64,000 bases of DNA, from assembly GCF_000802385.1 (NCBI RefSeq), contig NZ_JTDN01000001.1, positions 7,501 through 71,500 on the forward strand. Reading direction: 5' to 3'. The number at the start of each line of letters is the position of its first letter. Position 1 is the first letter of the stretch. Made by a program: the position numbers and the translations under genes. This document shows positions 18,180-28,145 of the stretch, in pieces. Below the pieces are notes generated by a model. The model had not been told where the DNA came from, made no database searches, and worked only from the letters and a program-made list of their open reading frames with translations. The DNA is from Croceibacterium mercuriale. GTDB lineage: Bacteria; Pseudomonadota; Alphaproteobacteria; Sphingomonadales; Sphingomonadaceae.

Positions 18180-19214
18180 GTGATCAAGATATGCGGGGTT
18201 GCGGGCGCTGGCCGTGGTGGCCGGCATCAGCGGCTGTATGCCTCGACCCTCGGCACCCTGCTGCTTGGGTCGGCTCTGGCGGCTTCGTCTGCTGCGCAGG
18301 CGCAAACGGGCGAAGCTCCGCTCCTGCCGGATGCGGGATCTGCGGCGGTTCAGGAGCCTCCGGCAGCAGCATGTCCGGTCACTGGCGCCCTGCGCCTCAC
18401 CAATCCCGACATGCTGAGCCGGTTCAGGTCCCTCAGCGGATGCCGGATCCATGCGGCGGGTGGTTCCACGACCAGACCGGCAACGCCGCCAGACGCGGTG
18501 GCGGTGGAAGGAACGGTCGAGGGAGAGACCGCGAATGCCGGGGACGAGAGTGGCGGGGCGGTCGAGGTGCGGGACAGTGCTGCGACAGTCCCAGCCTCCT
18601 CGGTGACGTCACCCGAGCCGCCGGCAGTATCGGCACAGCCGCTGGCCGAGGCCGGCGCATTGCCGGACACGATCGTACGGCTGCGGCCGGTCATCGCGGA
18701 ACTGGACCTGGCGAACGCCGGATCAGCCGCGTCGCTGGCGGCAGCCTTGCCGGCCACTTCGATCCTGGCCTTCGCGCCGCGCACCTATTCCACGCGCCAT
18801 GACCGCCTGATCGCTGCGACGGCGCGCCGCCACGGGATCGATCCGCTGCTGCTGCACGCGATGGTAAGGCAGGAATCCAACTATGGGGCCGGTGCGCGCA
18901 GTCCGGCCGGGGCGATCGGGCTGATGCAGATCATGCCGGCCACCGGCGCCCGCTTCGGCCACCGGGCGGCGCTGCTGGCGGACCCGGCCAGCAATCTCGA
19001 TGCGGGGGCCCGGCTGCTGCGGGCGCTGCATGCCCGGTACGGCAACAATTTCGACCTGATCCTGGCTGCCTACAATGCGGGGGAGGGAGCCGTCGCCCGC
19101 CATGGCAACCGGGTGCCACCATTCCGGGAGACGCGTGATTATGTGCGACTGGTGAAGGGGCACTACGCCGCGCTCGCCGCGCAGAACGGGCAATTCCTGG
19201 CAGCGAGGTTCTGA
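18180..19214 (+). CDS. type III secretion-associated lytic transglycosylase (SLT domain)
   Basis: Periplasmic murein lytic transglycosylase of 344 residues, expected to open the peptidoglycan for the injectisome. Start chosen at GTG 18180 with GGAGG five bases upstream; it yields a signal peptide (LYASTLGTLLLGSALAASSAAQA). A Pro/Ala/Val-rich linker of about 150 residues leads to the C-terminal SLT domain: catalytic Glu in AMVRQESNYGAGARSPAGAIGLMQIMP and the later AAYNAGEGAVARHG motif. The in-frame open segment back to 18027 is probably leader DNA. Its stop overlaps the sctV start by one base, and it heads a 12-gene operon. Confidence 0.9.
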   Translation: MIKICGVAGAGRGGRHQRLYASTLGTLLLGSALAASSAAQAQTGEAPLLPDAGSAAVQEPPAAACPVTGALRLTNPDMLSRFRSLSGCRIHAAGGSTTRPATPPDAVAVEGTVEGETANAGDESGGAVEVRDSAATVPASSVTSPEPPAVSAQPLAEAGALPDTIVRLRPVIAELDLANAGSAASLAAALPATSILAFAPRTYSTRHDRLIAATARRHGIDPLLLHAMVRQESNYGAGARSPAGAIGLMQIMPATGARFGHRAALLADPASNLDAGARLLRALHARYGNNFDLILAAYNAGEGAVARHGNRVPPFRETRDYVRLVKGHYAALAAQNGQFLAARF

Positions 19215-21202
19215 TGGCCATGCCGTTCCGGCTTGCCGCCGCCTTGCGCGGGCGCCCCGCCTTGCCGTTCCGCGGTGCCGACACGGTGCTGGTGCTGCTG
19301 ATCGCGATGATCGTGGCGCTGCTGATCGTGCCCATGCCGGCGATGGTGATGGACCTGCTGATCGGCGTGAACATCGCCATCGGCCTGCTGCTGATCCTGG
19401 GCGCGATGTATGTGGTGAAGCCGCTGGACTTCTCCACCTTCCCGACCGTGCTGCTGCTGACCACGCTGTTCCGCCTGTCGGTCAGCATCGCGACCACGCG
19501 ACTGATCCTGACTCACGCCGAAGGGGGCAAGATCGTCGAACAGTTCGGCCGCATGGTGTCCGGCGGCAATCTGGTGGTCGGGCTGGTGGTGTTCCTCATC
19601 ATCACGCTGGTGCAGTTCATCGTGATCTCGAAGGGGGCGGAGCGTGTGGCGGAAGTGGCCGCGCGCTTCAGCCTGGACGCGATGCCCGGCAAGCAGCTGT
19701 CGATCGACAGCGACCTCAGGTCCGGTCTCCTCGGCAAGGACGAGGCACGCGCCAAGCGGCACATGCTGGAACAGGAAAGCAAGTTTCACGGCAGCCTGGA
19801 TGGCGCCATGAAGTTCGTGAAGGGCGATGCCATCGCCTCGCTGGTGATCGTGATCGTGAACCTGCTGGGTGGCCTCGCCGTGGGTGCGCTGTACCACGAC
19901 ATGGACCTGGCCACGGCGGTATCGACCTTCTCGATCCTGACCATCGGCGACGGGCTGGCGGCGCAGATCCCGGCGCTGTTCGCGGCCATGGCGGCGGGCC
20001 TGCTGGTCACGCGCACGACCGACGAGACGGCGGAGCGTGACTTGGGCCCGGCCATTGCGCGCCAGATCGTCGGCAAGCCGCACGTCCTGTTCATCGCCGC
20101 AGGGCTGTGCCTGCTGCTGGCGCTGGTACCGGGCTTCCCCACGCTCACCTTCCTGGGCATCGCGTTCGCCATGGTTGCAGGCGGCGTGTGGCAGACTCCG
20201 CTGCTGCGCGACAAGGTCGGCGAGCGGCTGGGGCTGTCGGTGGCGCAGCCGGTGAATGGCGGCGAACTGACCGTGGAACGGCGCATGCTGGAACCCGTCG
20301 CGCCGCTGACCGTGGCCGTCCTCCTGCCGGTGCAGACACCCGCGATCCTGTTCGGCGAGCTCTCGACCGAGATCCGGCGCGAGCTGGAGATGATCGGCGA
20401 CGAGGCAGGCGTGCGCATGCCGACCGCGCGCATCTTGCGCCAGCCACTGGCGGCGGAGCCGGCATCTGACCTGCCCCCTGCCTGGCAGATCGATGCCTAC
20501 GGCGCCCCGCTCGGCTCCGGCTCCTTCGGCGCGGCGGGCGACCGTCCCGCAGGGCCGGTCGGCGAGACGCTGCGCCGCCACCTGCCGCTGTTCCTGGGCC
20601 TGCAGGAAGTGACCGACATGCTGAACTGGCTGGGCGAGGAATATCCCGAAGTGGTGAAGGAAGCGGTGCGCAGCCTGCCCACCAGCGTGATCGCGGAAGT
20701 GCTGCGGATGCTGGCGGATGAAGGGGTGTCGCTGCGCAACCTGCGCGACATCGTGCAGGCGCTGGCCCAGGCCGGGCAGACCTGCCGCGAGCCTGCCCAG
20801 CTGCTGCAGATGGTGCGCCCCGCCATCCGCCGGCAGATCGTGGCGCCGCTGGTGCGCGACGGGCGGCTGGCGGTGATGATGGTCGGCAGTGCTGCGGAAG
20901 CGAGCATCCGGCAGACGCTGACGGAAGTGGAAGGCACGCAGCGCCTGGCCATTACCCCGCTGCAGATGCGCAACATGATCGACCTGATCGAACGTGAAAC
21001 CGTGGCGAGCGGTGCGGCTGCGCTGCTGACCGCGCGCGACCTGCGCCGTCCCATGCGGCTGCTGCTGGCCGGCGACCTGCATCATCTGCCGGTGCTCGCC
21101 TTCAACGAACTGGTGCCGTCCATCCCGCTGGACATCGTGGCGGAGATGAACTGGGCGCCACCTGCGCTGGACGGTCATCGCGAACTGGAGGAAGCCGCTT
21201 GA
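19214..21202 (+). CDS. sctV: type III export gate protein SctV (FlhA/YscV/HrcV family)
   Basis: Major export-gate component of 662 residues, which forms the nonameric ring that receives substrates. Eight hydrophobic segments occupy the N-terminal half; family signatures include PLDFSTFPTVLLLTTLFRLSV, RFSLDAMPGKQLSIDSDLR and the FHIPEP-like loop GSLDGAMKFVKGDAIA. The cytoplasmic ring domain fills the C-terminal half. Neighbouring secretin and rod genes mark it as injectisome rather than flagellar. Translationally coupled to both neighbours. Confidence 0.96.
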   Translation: MAMPFRLAAALRGRPALPFRGADTVLVLLIAMIVALLIVPMPAMVMDLLIGVNIAIGLLLILGAMYVVKPLDFSTFPTVLLLTTLFRLSVSIATTRLILTHAEGGKIVEQFGRMVSGGNLVVGLVVFLIITLVQFIVISKGAERVAEVAARFSLDAMPGKQLSIDSDLRSGLLGKDEARAKRHMLEQESKFHGSLDGAMKFVKGDAIASLVIVIVNLLGGLAVGALYHDMDLATAVSTFSILTIGDGLAAQIPALFAAMAAGLLVTRTTDETAERDLGPAIARQIVGKPHVLFIAAGLCLLLALVPGFPTLTFLGIAFAMVAGGVWQTPLLRDKVGERLGLSVAQPVNGGELTVERRMLEPVAPLTVAVLLPVQTPAILFGELSTEIRRELEMIGDEAGVRMPTARILRQPLAAEPASDLPPAWQIDAYGAPLGSGSFGAAGDRPAGPVGETLRRHLPLFLGLQEVTDMLNWLGEEYPEVVKEAVRSLPTSVIAEVLRMLADEGVSLRNLRDIVQALAQAGQTCREPAQLLQMVRPAIRRQIVAPLVRDGRLAVMMVGSAAEASIRQTLTEVEGTQRLAITPLQMRNMIDLIERETVASGAAALLTARDLRRPMRLLLAGDLHHLPVLAFNELVPSIPLDIVAEMNWAPPALDGHRELEEAA

Positions 21203-23004
21203 TCCGCCTGCCCAGCCTCATGTCACGACGTCCCCTGTCCGGCGCCCTGGCCATGACCCTGGCCCTGCTGCCGGGGCCGGTGCTGGCGGAGCCGGTGCCG
21301 GCATCGACGCAGCCGGTCAGCATCACCGCCCGCAACACCGAACTCGGCCCCTTCCTGGAACAGCTGTTCGCGCAGGGCGGGCTGCGCGTGCAGGTCAGCA
21401 ACTCGCTGCGCGGTCGCCGCATCAACGGCCGGTTCGACGGCACGATGAAGGAGGTGTGGGACCAGGTCAGCAGCGCCTTCGGGCTGGTCGGATATTACGA
21501 CCGGTCCGTGGTGCGCGTCTATGCTGCGGGCGACATTGCCACGCGGCGGTATGACGATGTCGACGCCGCTGCCCTGCTGGCGGAGGTGCGTCGCCTGCGG
21601 CTGACGGACGAGACCAATGCGCTGTCGGGCGGCGGCACCAGCGTCAGCGGATCGGGCGTGCCGGCCTTCCTGCAGCAGGTCGGCGAACTGGCAGGCCGCT
21701 TCCGCGCCCCGGCCTACGATGTCGCGACGCAGGGCGGCGCAGCCGGCTCGTTCATCTCTCCGCTGGCGGACCCGGTTGCGTCCTCCACCGCCACCGCCCT
21801 GGCGGTCCGGTCCGAGGTGATGCGCGCGGCGACCGTGCGCCAGCCTTACGAGGTGCGCATATTCTTCCTGCGCTACGCCAGCGCCAACGACAATTTCGTG
21901 CGTACCGGCGAAACGCAGAGCCGCGTTCCCGGTATTGCCAGCATCCTGAGCGGCATCATGGGCGATGGGCGCCTGCCGCAGACGGTGCGGACCAGCGGGG
22001 ATGATCTCGACCGGTATGCCAGCGTCGATCCCGTGCTGGACCTGTCGGATCCGGGCGGGCTGGCGCTGGTGCCGGCACCGGCCCGTGCGCCCGAACCCGA
22101 GAGCGAGCCCATGTCGGCCCGCACCGTGAACGGTCCGCGGATCGAGGTGGACGACACCCAGAACGCGCTGATCGTGCGGGACCGGCCAGAGGCGATGAGC
22201 GTGTACGAAGGGATCATCGCGGCGCTGGACCGCCCGCCGCGCATGGTGGAGATCGAGGCCGCGATCATCGACCTGAACGTGGACCGGCTGAAGGATCTCG
22301 GGCTGGACTTCAACGTCGCGGTCGATGGACTGAACGTCCTGTTCGGCGGCATGTCCGGCAATCCGGTGCCCGACTTTTCTGCGCCCAATATCGCCGGCAG
22401 CTATGTCACGGATGATGGCGACAGCTTTGCTGCGCGGATCACCGCGCTGGAGCGCAATGGCGCGCTGAGCGTGGTGTCTCGTCCGCAACTGGTCACGCTG
22501 GATAATCGCGCGGCGCTGTTCGACAGCACGCAGGAACTCTACATCCGTGTCGAGGGTACGCTCAGCCGGCTGGAGCGGGTGGCGATCGGCACGATGCTGC
22601 GGGTGACGCCGGCGATCGTGTATGATGACGGCAACCCGCGTGTGCGCCTGCGCATCGAGATCGAGGACGGCGCACCCACCACCTCCTCCGTCGATGGGCT
22701 GCCGGTGCTGCGCCGCTCGCGGGTGAGCAGCCAGGCGGTGATCAACCAGGGCGAGAGCCTGCTGCTTGGCGGCATCACCATCGACACCAGTTTTGAACAG
22801 CGCAGCAAGGTGCCGGTACTGGGGGACATTCCGCTGTTCGGGCAACTGTTCCGCAAGCGGCGCGACGGCGCCAGCCGGATCGAACGGTTGTTTCTGCTGA
22901 CCCCGCGCATCGTGGAACAGGGCGTGCCATCGGGCCTGTCGCGGCAGGAGGCGATCCCGCTGGACGTGCTGCAATCGCTGGGCCGCGGGGAGGGGAGCCG
23001 GTGA
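21199..23004 (+). CDS. sctC: type III secretion outer-membrane secretin SctC
   Basis: Outer-membrane ring protein of 601 residues. Starts with TTG in a TTGA overlap with sctV, preceded by GGAGGAAG. A signal peptide (MTLALLPGPVLA) is followed by the small N-terminal secretin domain found in SctC proteins (VSITARNTELGPFLEQLF, LRGRRINGRFDG), an NolW-like repeat region and the beta-barrel secretin domain with RVTPAIVYDDG and the strongly conserved ESLLLGGITID...KVPVLGDIPLFGQLFR. A secretin is the clearest evidence that this is not a flagellar system. No pilotin gene was recognised nearby. Confidence 0.95.
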   Translation: MIRLPSLMSRRPLSGALAMTLALLPGPVLAEPVPASTQPVSITARNTELGPFLEQLFAQGGLRVQVSNSLRGRRINGRFDGTMKEVWDQVSSAFGLVGYYDRSVVRVYAAGDIATRRYDDVDAAALLAEVRRLRLTDETNALSGGGTSVSGSGVPAFLQQVGELAGRFRAPAYDVATQGGAAGSFISPLADPVASSTATALAVRSEVMRAATVRQPYEVRIFFLRYASANDNFVRTGETQSRVPGIASILSGIMGDGRLPQTVRTSGDDLDRYASVDPVLDLSDPGGLALVPAPARAPEPESEPMSARTVNGPRIEVDDTQNALIVRDRPEAMSVYEGIIAALDRPPRMVEIEAAIIDLNVDRLKDLGLDFNVAVDGLNVLFGGMSGNPVPDFSAPNIAGSYVTDDGDSFAARITALERNGALSVVSRPQLVTLDNRAALFDSTQELYIRVEGTLSRLERVAIGTMLRVTPAIVYDDGNPRVRLRIEIEDGAPTTSSVDGLPVLRRSRVSSQAVINQGESLLLGGITIDTSFEQRSKVPVLGDIPLFGQLFRKRRDGASRIERLFLLTPRIVEQGVPSGLSRQEAIPLDVLQSLGRGEGSR

Positions 23005-24224
23005 ACGCCCCCGTCCTGCTGACGCGGGAAGACCGGCCGCCCGCAATGGCCGCGCAGCTGCGGATCTTCGGCGGGCGGCTGGACGGGGTGGACTATCCGC
23101 TGGAAGAGGGCGGCTCCATCCGGCTGGGGCATGCGCTGGACAATGACATCGTGGTGCGCGGCAATGCCACGCGCGGATGCCGGATCGCGCTGCATGCCGG
23201 GCCGGGCCGGATGAGCGTGGAACTGCTGGCAGGCGAGGCGCGGTTGCTGGGGCAGGCGCTGGAGATCGGACGCCAGGTGCCGCTGCCTCATTTCGTGCCG
23301 CTGGGCATCGGTGAGTACAATCTGGCGATCGGCGCGCCGGGCGATCCACGCTGGGCGGAAGCGGAAAGCCTGTCGCGCCACCTGGGCGAGCCGGGTGATG
23401 CAATGGCGCCTGTCCGGCAGGCGGGCCTGCCCGCATCGGCCGCGCAGATGCGGCGCCGGGCCGTGTCCGTCACCAACCACCTGCCCCGCTGGACCAGGCG
23501 ACCGGCCGTGCTGTTCGGGGGCGCGCTGCTGTTGCTGGGCGTGCTGGCCTTGAGCCCGGTGCGCGACTGGGCCACCCGCGACCTGCAGGGTGCGGAATCC
23601 GCGCGCCGCGCACTGGTCGCCGGTGGTTTCGCCGGGGTCACCGTCGCGGAGGGTGCCGACGGTGACCGGCTGGTATTCGCCGGCACAGTGCAGGACGAGG
23701 ATCGTCTGGCCGAGCTGCGGGAGCTGGTGGTTGCCGACTTTCCCGGTGCGCAGGTGGATGTGGACACCACCGCCGCCCTGGCCCGCGGGGCGACCGACAT
23801 CCTGGCGGCGGAAGGTGTGGATGCCGAGGCGCGCCCCGCCGGCCTGGGCGTGATCGAGGTCCAGTCCGAATATCTGCCGGCCGATCGCCAGCGGGAACTG
23901 CAGGCGAGGCTGAAGGCCGACCTGCCGGCGCTGCAGCAGGCGCGCTTCGCACTGACCGGTCAGCGCGGCGGGCAGGACCTCGCCTATTATTTCAGTTCGG
24001 CAACCTATGGCCTGGCCACCTTCGTGGATGGCGAACCCGGCCATCTGGTCACCGCCGACGGATCGTTCTGGTTCGAAGGGGCAATGCTGCCCACCGGCCA
24101 CGAGATCGTGTCCGCCCGCAACGGGCGCGTCACGCTGAAGCGCAACGGCATGGTCGAGGAAATCCTGATCAATCCGTCCGCACCTGCCCCCGGCCTGACA
24201 GCCGGCAATCCCCAAGGAGTGTGA
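23001..24224 (+). CDS. sctD: type III secretion inner-membrane ring protein SctD
   Basis: Outer inner-membrane-ring protein of 407 residues, with the YscD/PrgH layout. A cytoplasmic FHA-like domain comes first (LRIFGGRLDGVDYPLEEGGSIRLGHALDND), then one membrane helix at about residues 168-186, then periplasmic BON-like repeats (RLAELRELVVADFPGAQVD). It begins with GTG in a GTGA overlap with sctC. Position between secretin and needle genes fits the assignment; sequence conservation in this family is always low. Confidence 0.88.
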   Translation: MNAPVLLTREDRPPAMAAQLRIFGGRLDGVDYPLEEGGSIRLGHALDNDIVVRGNATRGCRIALHAGPGRMSVELLAGEARLLGQALEIGRQVPLPHFVPLGIGEYNLAIGAPGDPRWAEAESLSRHLGEPGDAMAPVRQAGLPASAAQMRRRAVSVTNHLPRWTRRPAVLFGGALLLLGVLALSPVRDWATRDLQGAESARRALVAGGFAGVTVAEGADGDRLVFAGTVQDEDRLAELRELVVADFPGAQVDVDTTAALARGATDILAAEGVDAEARPAGLGVIEVQSEYLPADRQRELQARLKADLPALQQARFALTGQRGGQDLAYYFSSATYGLATFVDGEPGHLVTADGSFWFEGAMLPTGHEIVSARNGRVTLKRNGMVEEILINPSAPAPGLTAGNPQGV

Positions 24225-24227
24225 TCG

Positions 24228-24521
24228 ATGACCGACGTCACCACGCAACTGAACAACCTGGCCGCCGCGCCCGCCACCGGCAATCGCGCGCGCACGTCCA
24301 ACTGGTTCGAAGCCTTCGCCAGTGCCTGGGGCAGTGCGCTCGACAAGCAGGCCGACGTGATCGAACAGCAGGCCGAAGTGCTGAAGAATGGCGGGGACTC
24401 GCCCTCGCAGATCACCATGCTGACGGCCGAAAGCATGCGGCTGAGCTTCATGTCGCAGAGCTCCCATACCTCGCTCGACAGCATCTCCAAGTCACTCGAG
24501 ACCATGGCGCGGAAGGGCTGA
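24228..24521 (+). CDS. sctF: probable type III needle subunit SctF
   Basis: 97-residue helical protein with no signal peptide or Cys, predicted as two helices joined by a turn (KNGGDSPS), the needle-subunit layout. It sits just before the inner-rod gene sctI, the usual place of sctF. It is longer than typical needle proteins (about 80 residues) because of an N-terminal extension. Its C-terminal 36 residues (ending SKSLETMARKG) resemble the tail of the 208-residue protein encoded at 30056-30682. The call is from size, structure and synteny, not from a strong sequence signature. Confidence 0.65.
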   Translation: MTDVTTQLNNLAAAPATGNRARTSNWFEAFASAWGSALDKQADVIEQQAEVLKNGGDSPSQITMLTAESMRLSFMSQSSHTSLDSISKSLETMARKG

Positions 24522-24523
24522 TC

Positions 24524-24949
24524 GTGGATCCGGTCATGGCGGCAGCACCGCTGCCGGGAGCAGGTGGCATCGGCATGGGCACCGCAGGCGGCCTGCACCA
24601 GATCGAACTGGGCGCGCCGACCGCTGTCGGGGCGGCCGACCCCGCCGTACAGGCGCGGTTCGATGCGGCGCTGAATGCGGCCGGCATGTCCGCGCCTGTC
24701 GGGCAGGGAGGCGAGGTGCCCAAGGTCGTGGGCGGGCTGTTCGACGCGCTCGACCAGGTGGACAGCCAGGCGAAGTCGGTGTCCGATTACGCAACCGAAG
24801 CCCAGGCCGGTGACGGGCAGCTGACCCCGGGCGAGATCGTCAACCTGACGATGCGCTGCCAGGAGTTCATGTTCCAGTGCCAGCTGACCTCCAACATCGC
24901 CAATCGCAGTGCCGACGGCGTGCAGCAGCTGTTCCGCCAGCAGGGGTGA
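24524..24949 (+). CDS. sctI: type III inner-rod protein SctI
   Basis: 141-residue protein starting with GTG two bases after the sctF stop. The N-terminus is Ala/Gly-rich and probably disordered; the C-terminus, LTPGEIVNLTMRCQEFMFQCQ followed by SNIANRSADGVQQLFRQQG, matches the YscI/HrpB inner-rod family, which anchors the needle to the export apparatus. Earlier in-frame starts overlap sctF in another frame and are not needed. It lies between needle and SctJ genes as in most injectisome operons. Confidence 0.82.
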   Translation: MDPVMAAAPLPGAGGIGMGTAGGLHQIELGAPTAVGAADPAVQARFDAALNAAGMSAPVGQGGEVPKVVGGLFDALDQVDSQAKSVSDYATEAQAGDGQLTPGEIVNLTMRCQEFMFQCQLTSNIANRSADGVQQLFRQQG

Positions 24950-24954
24950 CGCCG

Positions 24955-25716
24955 ATGACCCGCTTCCTGCTGCCCTTCTTTGTCGCGCTGGCCCTGGCCG
25001 GCTGCGGCGAACAGGAACTGCACCGCGACCTGACGGAGGACGGGGCCAACCAGATCGTCGCAGCGCTCGCGGTGGAAGGGATCGGCGCACAGAAGGCGGC
25101 GGCAGAGGAAGATACCTGGTCCGTCAGCGTGGAGCAGGGCGACTTCGCGGAAGCGGTGTCCATCCTGCGCGCGCAAGGCCTGCCGGAGGAGGAGTTCCAG
25201 TCGCTTGGCGAGATCTTTCAGAAGGAAGGCTTCACCTCCTCCCCGCTGGAGGAGCGCGCCCGGCTGAACTACGGCCTGTCGCAGGAGCTGTCGCACACCA
25301 TCGCTTCGATCGACGGGGTGGTGCGGGCGCGGGTGCACCTGAACCTGCCGCAGCCCGATCCGCTGACGCAGGATGCGGCGCCTTCCTCCGCGTCCGTATT
25401 CGTCAAATATCGTCCCGGCTTCGACCTGGAACGGCAGACCGGGGCGATCAAGACGCTGGTGGCCAACTCCATCGAAGGGCTGGGCTATGACCGGGTGTCG
25501 GTGGTGATGGTGCCGGGCGCTGCCGCCGCTCCCGAAACCGGTGGTTCGCTGATGGATGTCAGCGACAGCATGCGCGTGCTGGTGCTGCTGGTGGCCCTGG
25601 GGTTGATCGCGGCCGGTGCGTGGCACTGGTGGCGGGGTCGCCGGCCAATCCCGGCCGAGCCTCTGCGCCTGGAAGATGCCGACCGGGCGGAGCGGTTGCA
25701 GAAGATCGATGTCTGA
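24955..25716 (+). CDS. sctJ: type III inner-membrane ring lipoprotein SctJ
   Basis: 253-residue lipoprotein with lipobox ALALAGC (Cys17), two periplasmic ring-building motifs (ANQIVAALAVEGIGAQKA; SHTIASIDGVVRARVHLNLP with SSASVFVKYRPG) and a C-terminal membrane helix near residues 206-226, the YscJ/PrgK layout. The DRVSVVMVPG segment is typical. The gene starts five bases after sctI and overlaps sctK by 8 bases. Confidence 0.95.
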   Translation: MTRFLLPFFVALALAGCGEQELHRDLTEDGANQIVAALAVEGIGAQKAAAEEDTWSVSVEQGDFAEAVSILRAQGLPEEEFQSLGEIFQKEGFTSSPLEERARLNYGLSQELSHTIASIDGVVRARVHLNLPQPDPLTQDAAPSSASVFVKYRPGFDLERQTGAIKTLVANSIEGLGYDRVSVVMVPGAAAAPETGGSLMDVSDSMRVLVLLVALGLIAAGAWHWWRGRRPIPAEPLRLEDADRAERLQKIDV

Positions 25717-26221
25717 CGCTGCGCTTCTCCGGCACGAAGGCCCGAGCTGGCGGGCCGGACTGGTGCGCAAGCACCTGCTGCTGCGCGGCATGGCGAGCGG
25801 TTGCGTGCCCACGCCGCGCGCTGCCCGCTTCGCCGCGCAGGCGCGGCCTGGCAGGGGTGCGGTTACCTTCGCCGAGCTGGCGTCGCTGCCGATGTGGCGG
25901 CTCGATCCCGCGCTGGATCGTGACAGGCTGGCGGAGATCGCCGGCCTGCTCGCGGCACGACCGATCCTGTTGCGCACGGTCGCCGGACCGCTGCTGCGCG
26001 ATCTGGCCGATCGTTATACTCCGGCCTTGCTGGAAGCGGTGCTCGAGGCCGAGCTGCCCGATGCCGCGCCGGGCGTGGCGGCCCGGTCGCTCGCATCGGC
26101 GGAGCTGCGGGACACGGGGCAGGCGGTGCTGGATGCGGCCACCGGAGACGATGTGGATGCGCGCGCGATTGCCGACACTGCGCTGCTCCTCTGCACGGCG
26201 GGGGAGCAGGGCCCGCAATGA
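25709..26221 (+). CDS. sctK: putative sorting-platform protein SctK
   Basis: 170-residue soluble Ala/Leu/Arg-rich protein. It lies exactly where sctK genes occur, between sctJ and sctL, overlapping both (8 bases and ATGA). SctK links the cytoplasmic sorting platform to the SctD ring. Weak family-like elements such as LVRKHLLLRGMASGC and LASLPMWRLDPALDRDRLAEIAGLL are seen; the call rests mainly on synteny. Confidence 0.6.
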   Translation: MSDAALLRHEGPSWRAGLVRKHLLLRGMASGCVPTPRAARFAAQARPGRGAVTFAELASLPMWRLDPALDRDRLAEIAGLLAARPILLRTVAGPLLRDLADRYTPALLEAVLEAELPDAAPGVAARSLASAELRDTGQAVLDAATGDDVDARAIADTALLLCTAGEQGPQ

Positions 26222-26808
26222 CCTATCGCCTGTATCATAGTGGCGCTGCCAGCGCGCTGTTCGGCCCAACGCCTTTGATCCGCCGGGATGAAGCCCGGAT
26301 GATCCGGGAAGCGGCCGCGCTGCTCGACCATGCAAGATCCGTTGCGGCGGAGGCGGAGGCCGCGCGTGCCGAGGGCTTTGCGGCCGGGCGGCAGGAGGGC
26401 CTGCGGCTGGTACTGGAGGAGCGCGACAGGACGCTTGCCGACCTGATCGTGCCCGTCGCCCGCCAGGTTGAACAGGCGCAGGCCGCCCTGCACGACGATA
26501 TCGCCACCCTGGCGCTAGAGGCGATCCGCCGCATGATCGGTGCCTTGCCGGATGGCGATCTGCTGGCCGGGCTCGCCCGGCAGGCGGTCGCCGCGCTGCC
26601 ACTGGACGAAGTGGACCGCATCGCCGTGCCGCCCGCCTCGCACTTGGCAGTGGGCGAGCGGCTGGGGGCGCCCTGGGCGCAGCTGATCGTGGCGGATGCG
26701 CAACTGGCACCGGGGGACTGCGTGATCCACACCCGGTCCGGCAAGGTGGTCGCCAGCGTGAGCCTGCAGCTGGAGCGGCTGGCGGAGCGATGGGGCGCGG
26801 CCGGATGA
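26218..26808 (+). CDS. sctL: type III ATPase-stator protein SctL (HrpE/YscL/FliH family)
   Basis: 196-residue protein with an N-terminal segment rich in Ala/Glu ([31 protein letters not shown]), the FliH/V-type ATPase stator signature, and a C-terminal globular part with [24 protein letters not shown]. It binds and restrains the SctN ATPase and connects it to SctQ pods. Coupled by ATGA overlaps to sctK and sctN. Confidence 0.9.
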   Translation: MTYRLYHSGAASALFGPTPLIRRDEARMIREAAALLDHARSVAAEAEAARAEGFAAGRQEGLRLVLEERDRTLADLIVPVARQVEQAQAALHDDIATLALEAIRRMIGALPDGDLLAGLARQAVAALPLDEVDRIAVPPASHLAVGERLGAPWAQLIVADAQLAPGDCVIHTRSGKVVASVSLQLERLAERWGAAG

Positions 26809-28145
26809 CCGGGGCGGACGGGCGCCATCGCAAGTTCGACGCCCTGCTGCAGGCGCTGGACGGCGCCCCGCTGAACGAACAGCGCGGCCGACTGGTGGAG
26901 GTGCTGGGGACCACGCTGCGGGTCGCGGGCCTGCGCGCGCGCATCGGCGACATCTGCGAAGTGCGGCGACTGCCGGATACGGGCGAGCGGCTGGAGGCCG
27001 AGGTGATTGGGTTCGCCGGCGACCTGGCCGTGCTGACCCCGCTGGGTCAGGTGCGGGGCCTGTCTCCGGCGGACGAGATCGTGCTGGCGCGCAGCACACC
27101 GCGCGTGCCCTACGGTGCGCACCTGCTGGGCCGTGTGCTCGACTGCCGGATGCGGCCGCTGGACGGGCTGGGCCCGGTCGCGACCCATCCCGCGCGCGAC
27201 CTGCACGCCGAACCGCCGCCACCATTGCAGCGCCGGCTCATCGACCGGCAGGTGATGACGGGCATCCGCGCGATCGATGCGCTGGTGCCGCTGGGCGAAG
27301 GGCAGCGGATCGGCATCTTCGCGGCAGCCGGCAGCGGCAAGAGCAGCCTGCTGGCCATGCTGGCGCGGCATGCGGATGCGGACGCCTTCGTAATCGCGCT
27401 GATCGGCGAACGCGGGCGCGAGGTGCGCGAGTTCATCGAGGATGCGCTGGGGGAGGAAGGGCTGGCCAAGGCGGTGGTGATCGTCGCCACATCCGACCGT
27501 CCGGCGAAGGAACGCGCGCGCGCCGCCGAGGTCGCGACCGCCATTGCGGAAGGTCTGCGCGACCAGGGCAAGCACGCGATGCTGATGATGGACAGCGTGA
27601 CCCGCTTCGCCAGGGCGCAGCGCGAGATCGGCCTTGCCGCGGGGGAACCGCCGGTCCGGCGCGGCTATCCGCCGTCCCTGTTCGCGCAATTGCCGCAGCT
27701 GTTCGAGCGCGCAGGCACGTCGGACAAGGGCGCGATCACCGCCATCTACACCGTGCTGCTAGAGGACGAGGATGGCGACCCTGTGGGGGAGGAGGTCCGG
27801 TCGCTGCTGGACGGGCATATCCACCTGTCCCGTCGGCTGGCCGGCGCAGGCCATTATCCCGCGATCGACGTGAATGGCAGCCTGTCCCGCGTGATCACGC
27901 GCATCACGCAACCACAGCATCTGCACGCTGCGGGCACCCTGCGCCGGGCAATGGCGCGGCTCGCCGATATCGAACTGCTGGTGCAGATGGGCGAATATCG
28001 CGCGGGGCAGGATGCGCTGGCCGATGCGGCGCTCGCCGTGCGCGAGCCGATCGAGGAATTTCTGCAGCAGGGCATGGCGGACCCCACACCCTTCACGGAA
28101 ACGCTGGTGCGCCTGCGGGCGCTGACGGAGGCACTGGATGGCTGA
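26805..28145 (+). CDS. sctN: type III secretion ATPase SctN
   Basis: F1-beta-like hexameric ATPase of 446 residues that releases chaperones and unfolds substrates. Walker A is AAAGSGKSS (about 173-181); Walker B is [20 protein letters not shown]; also [24 protein letters not shown] and [16 protein letters not shown]. Start chosen at the ATG forming ATGA with the sctL stop; another ATG lies five codons upstream. C-terminal domain complete. Overlaps sctO by 8 bases. Confidence 0.97.
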   Translation: MTGADGRHRKFDALLQALDGAPLNEQRGRLVEVLGTTLRVAGLRARIGDICEVRRLPDTGERLEAEVIGFAGDLAVLTPLGQVRGLSPADEIVLARSTPRVPYGAHLLGRVLDCRMRPLDGLGPVATHPARDLHAEPPPPLQRRLIDRQVMTGIRAIDALVPLGEGQRIGIFAAAGSGKSSLLAMLARHADADAFVIALIGERGREVREFIEDALGEEGLAKAVVIVATSDRPAKERARAAEVATAIAEGLRDQGKHAMLMMDSVTRFARAQREIGLAAGEPPVRRGYPPSLFAQLPQLFERAGTSDKGAITAIYTVLLEDEDGDPVGEEVRSLLDGHIHLSRRLAGAGHYPAIDVNGSLSRVITRITQPQHLHAAGTLRRAMARLADIELLVQMGEYRAGQDALADAALAVREPIEEFLQQGMADPTPFTETLVRLRALTEALDG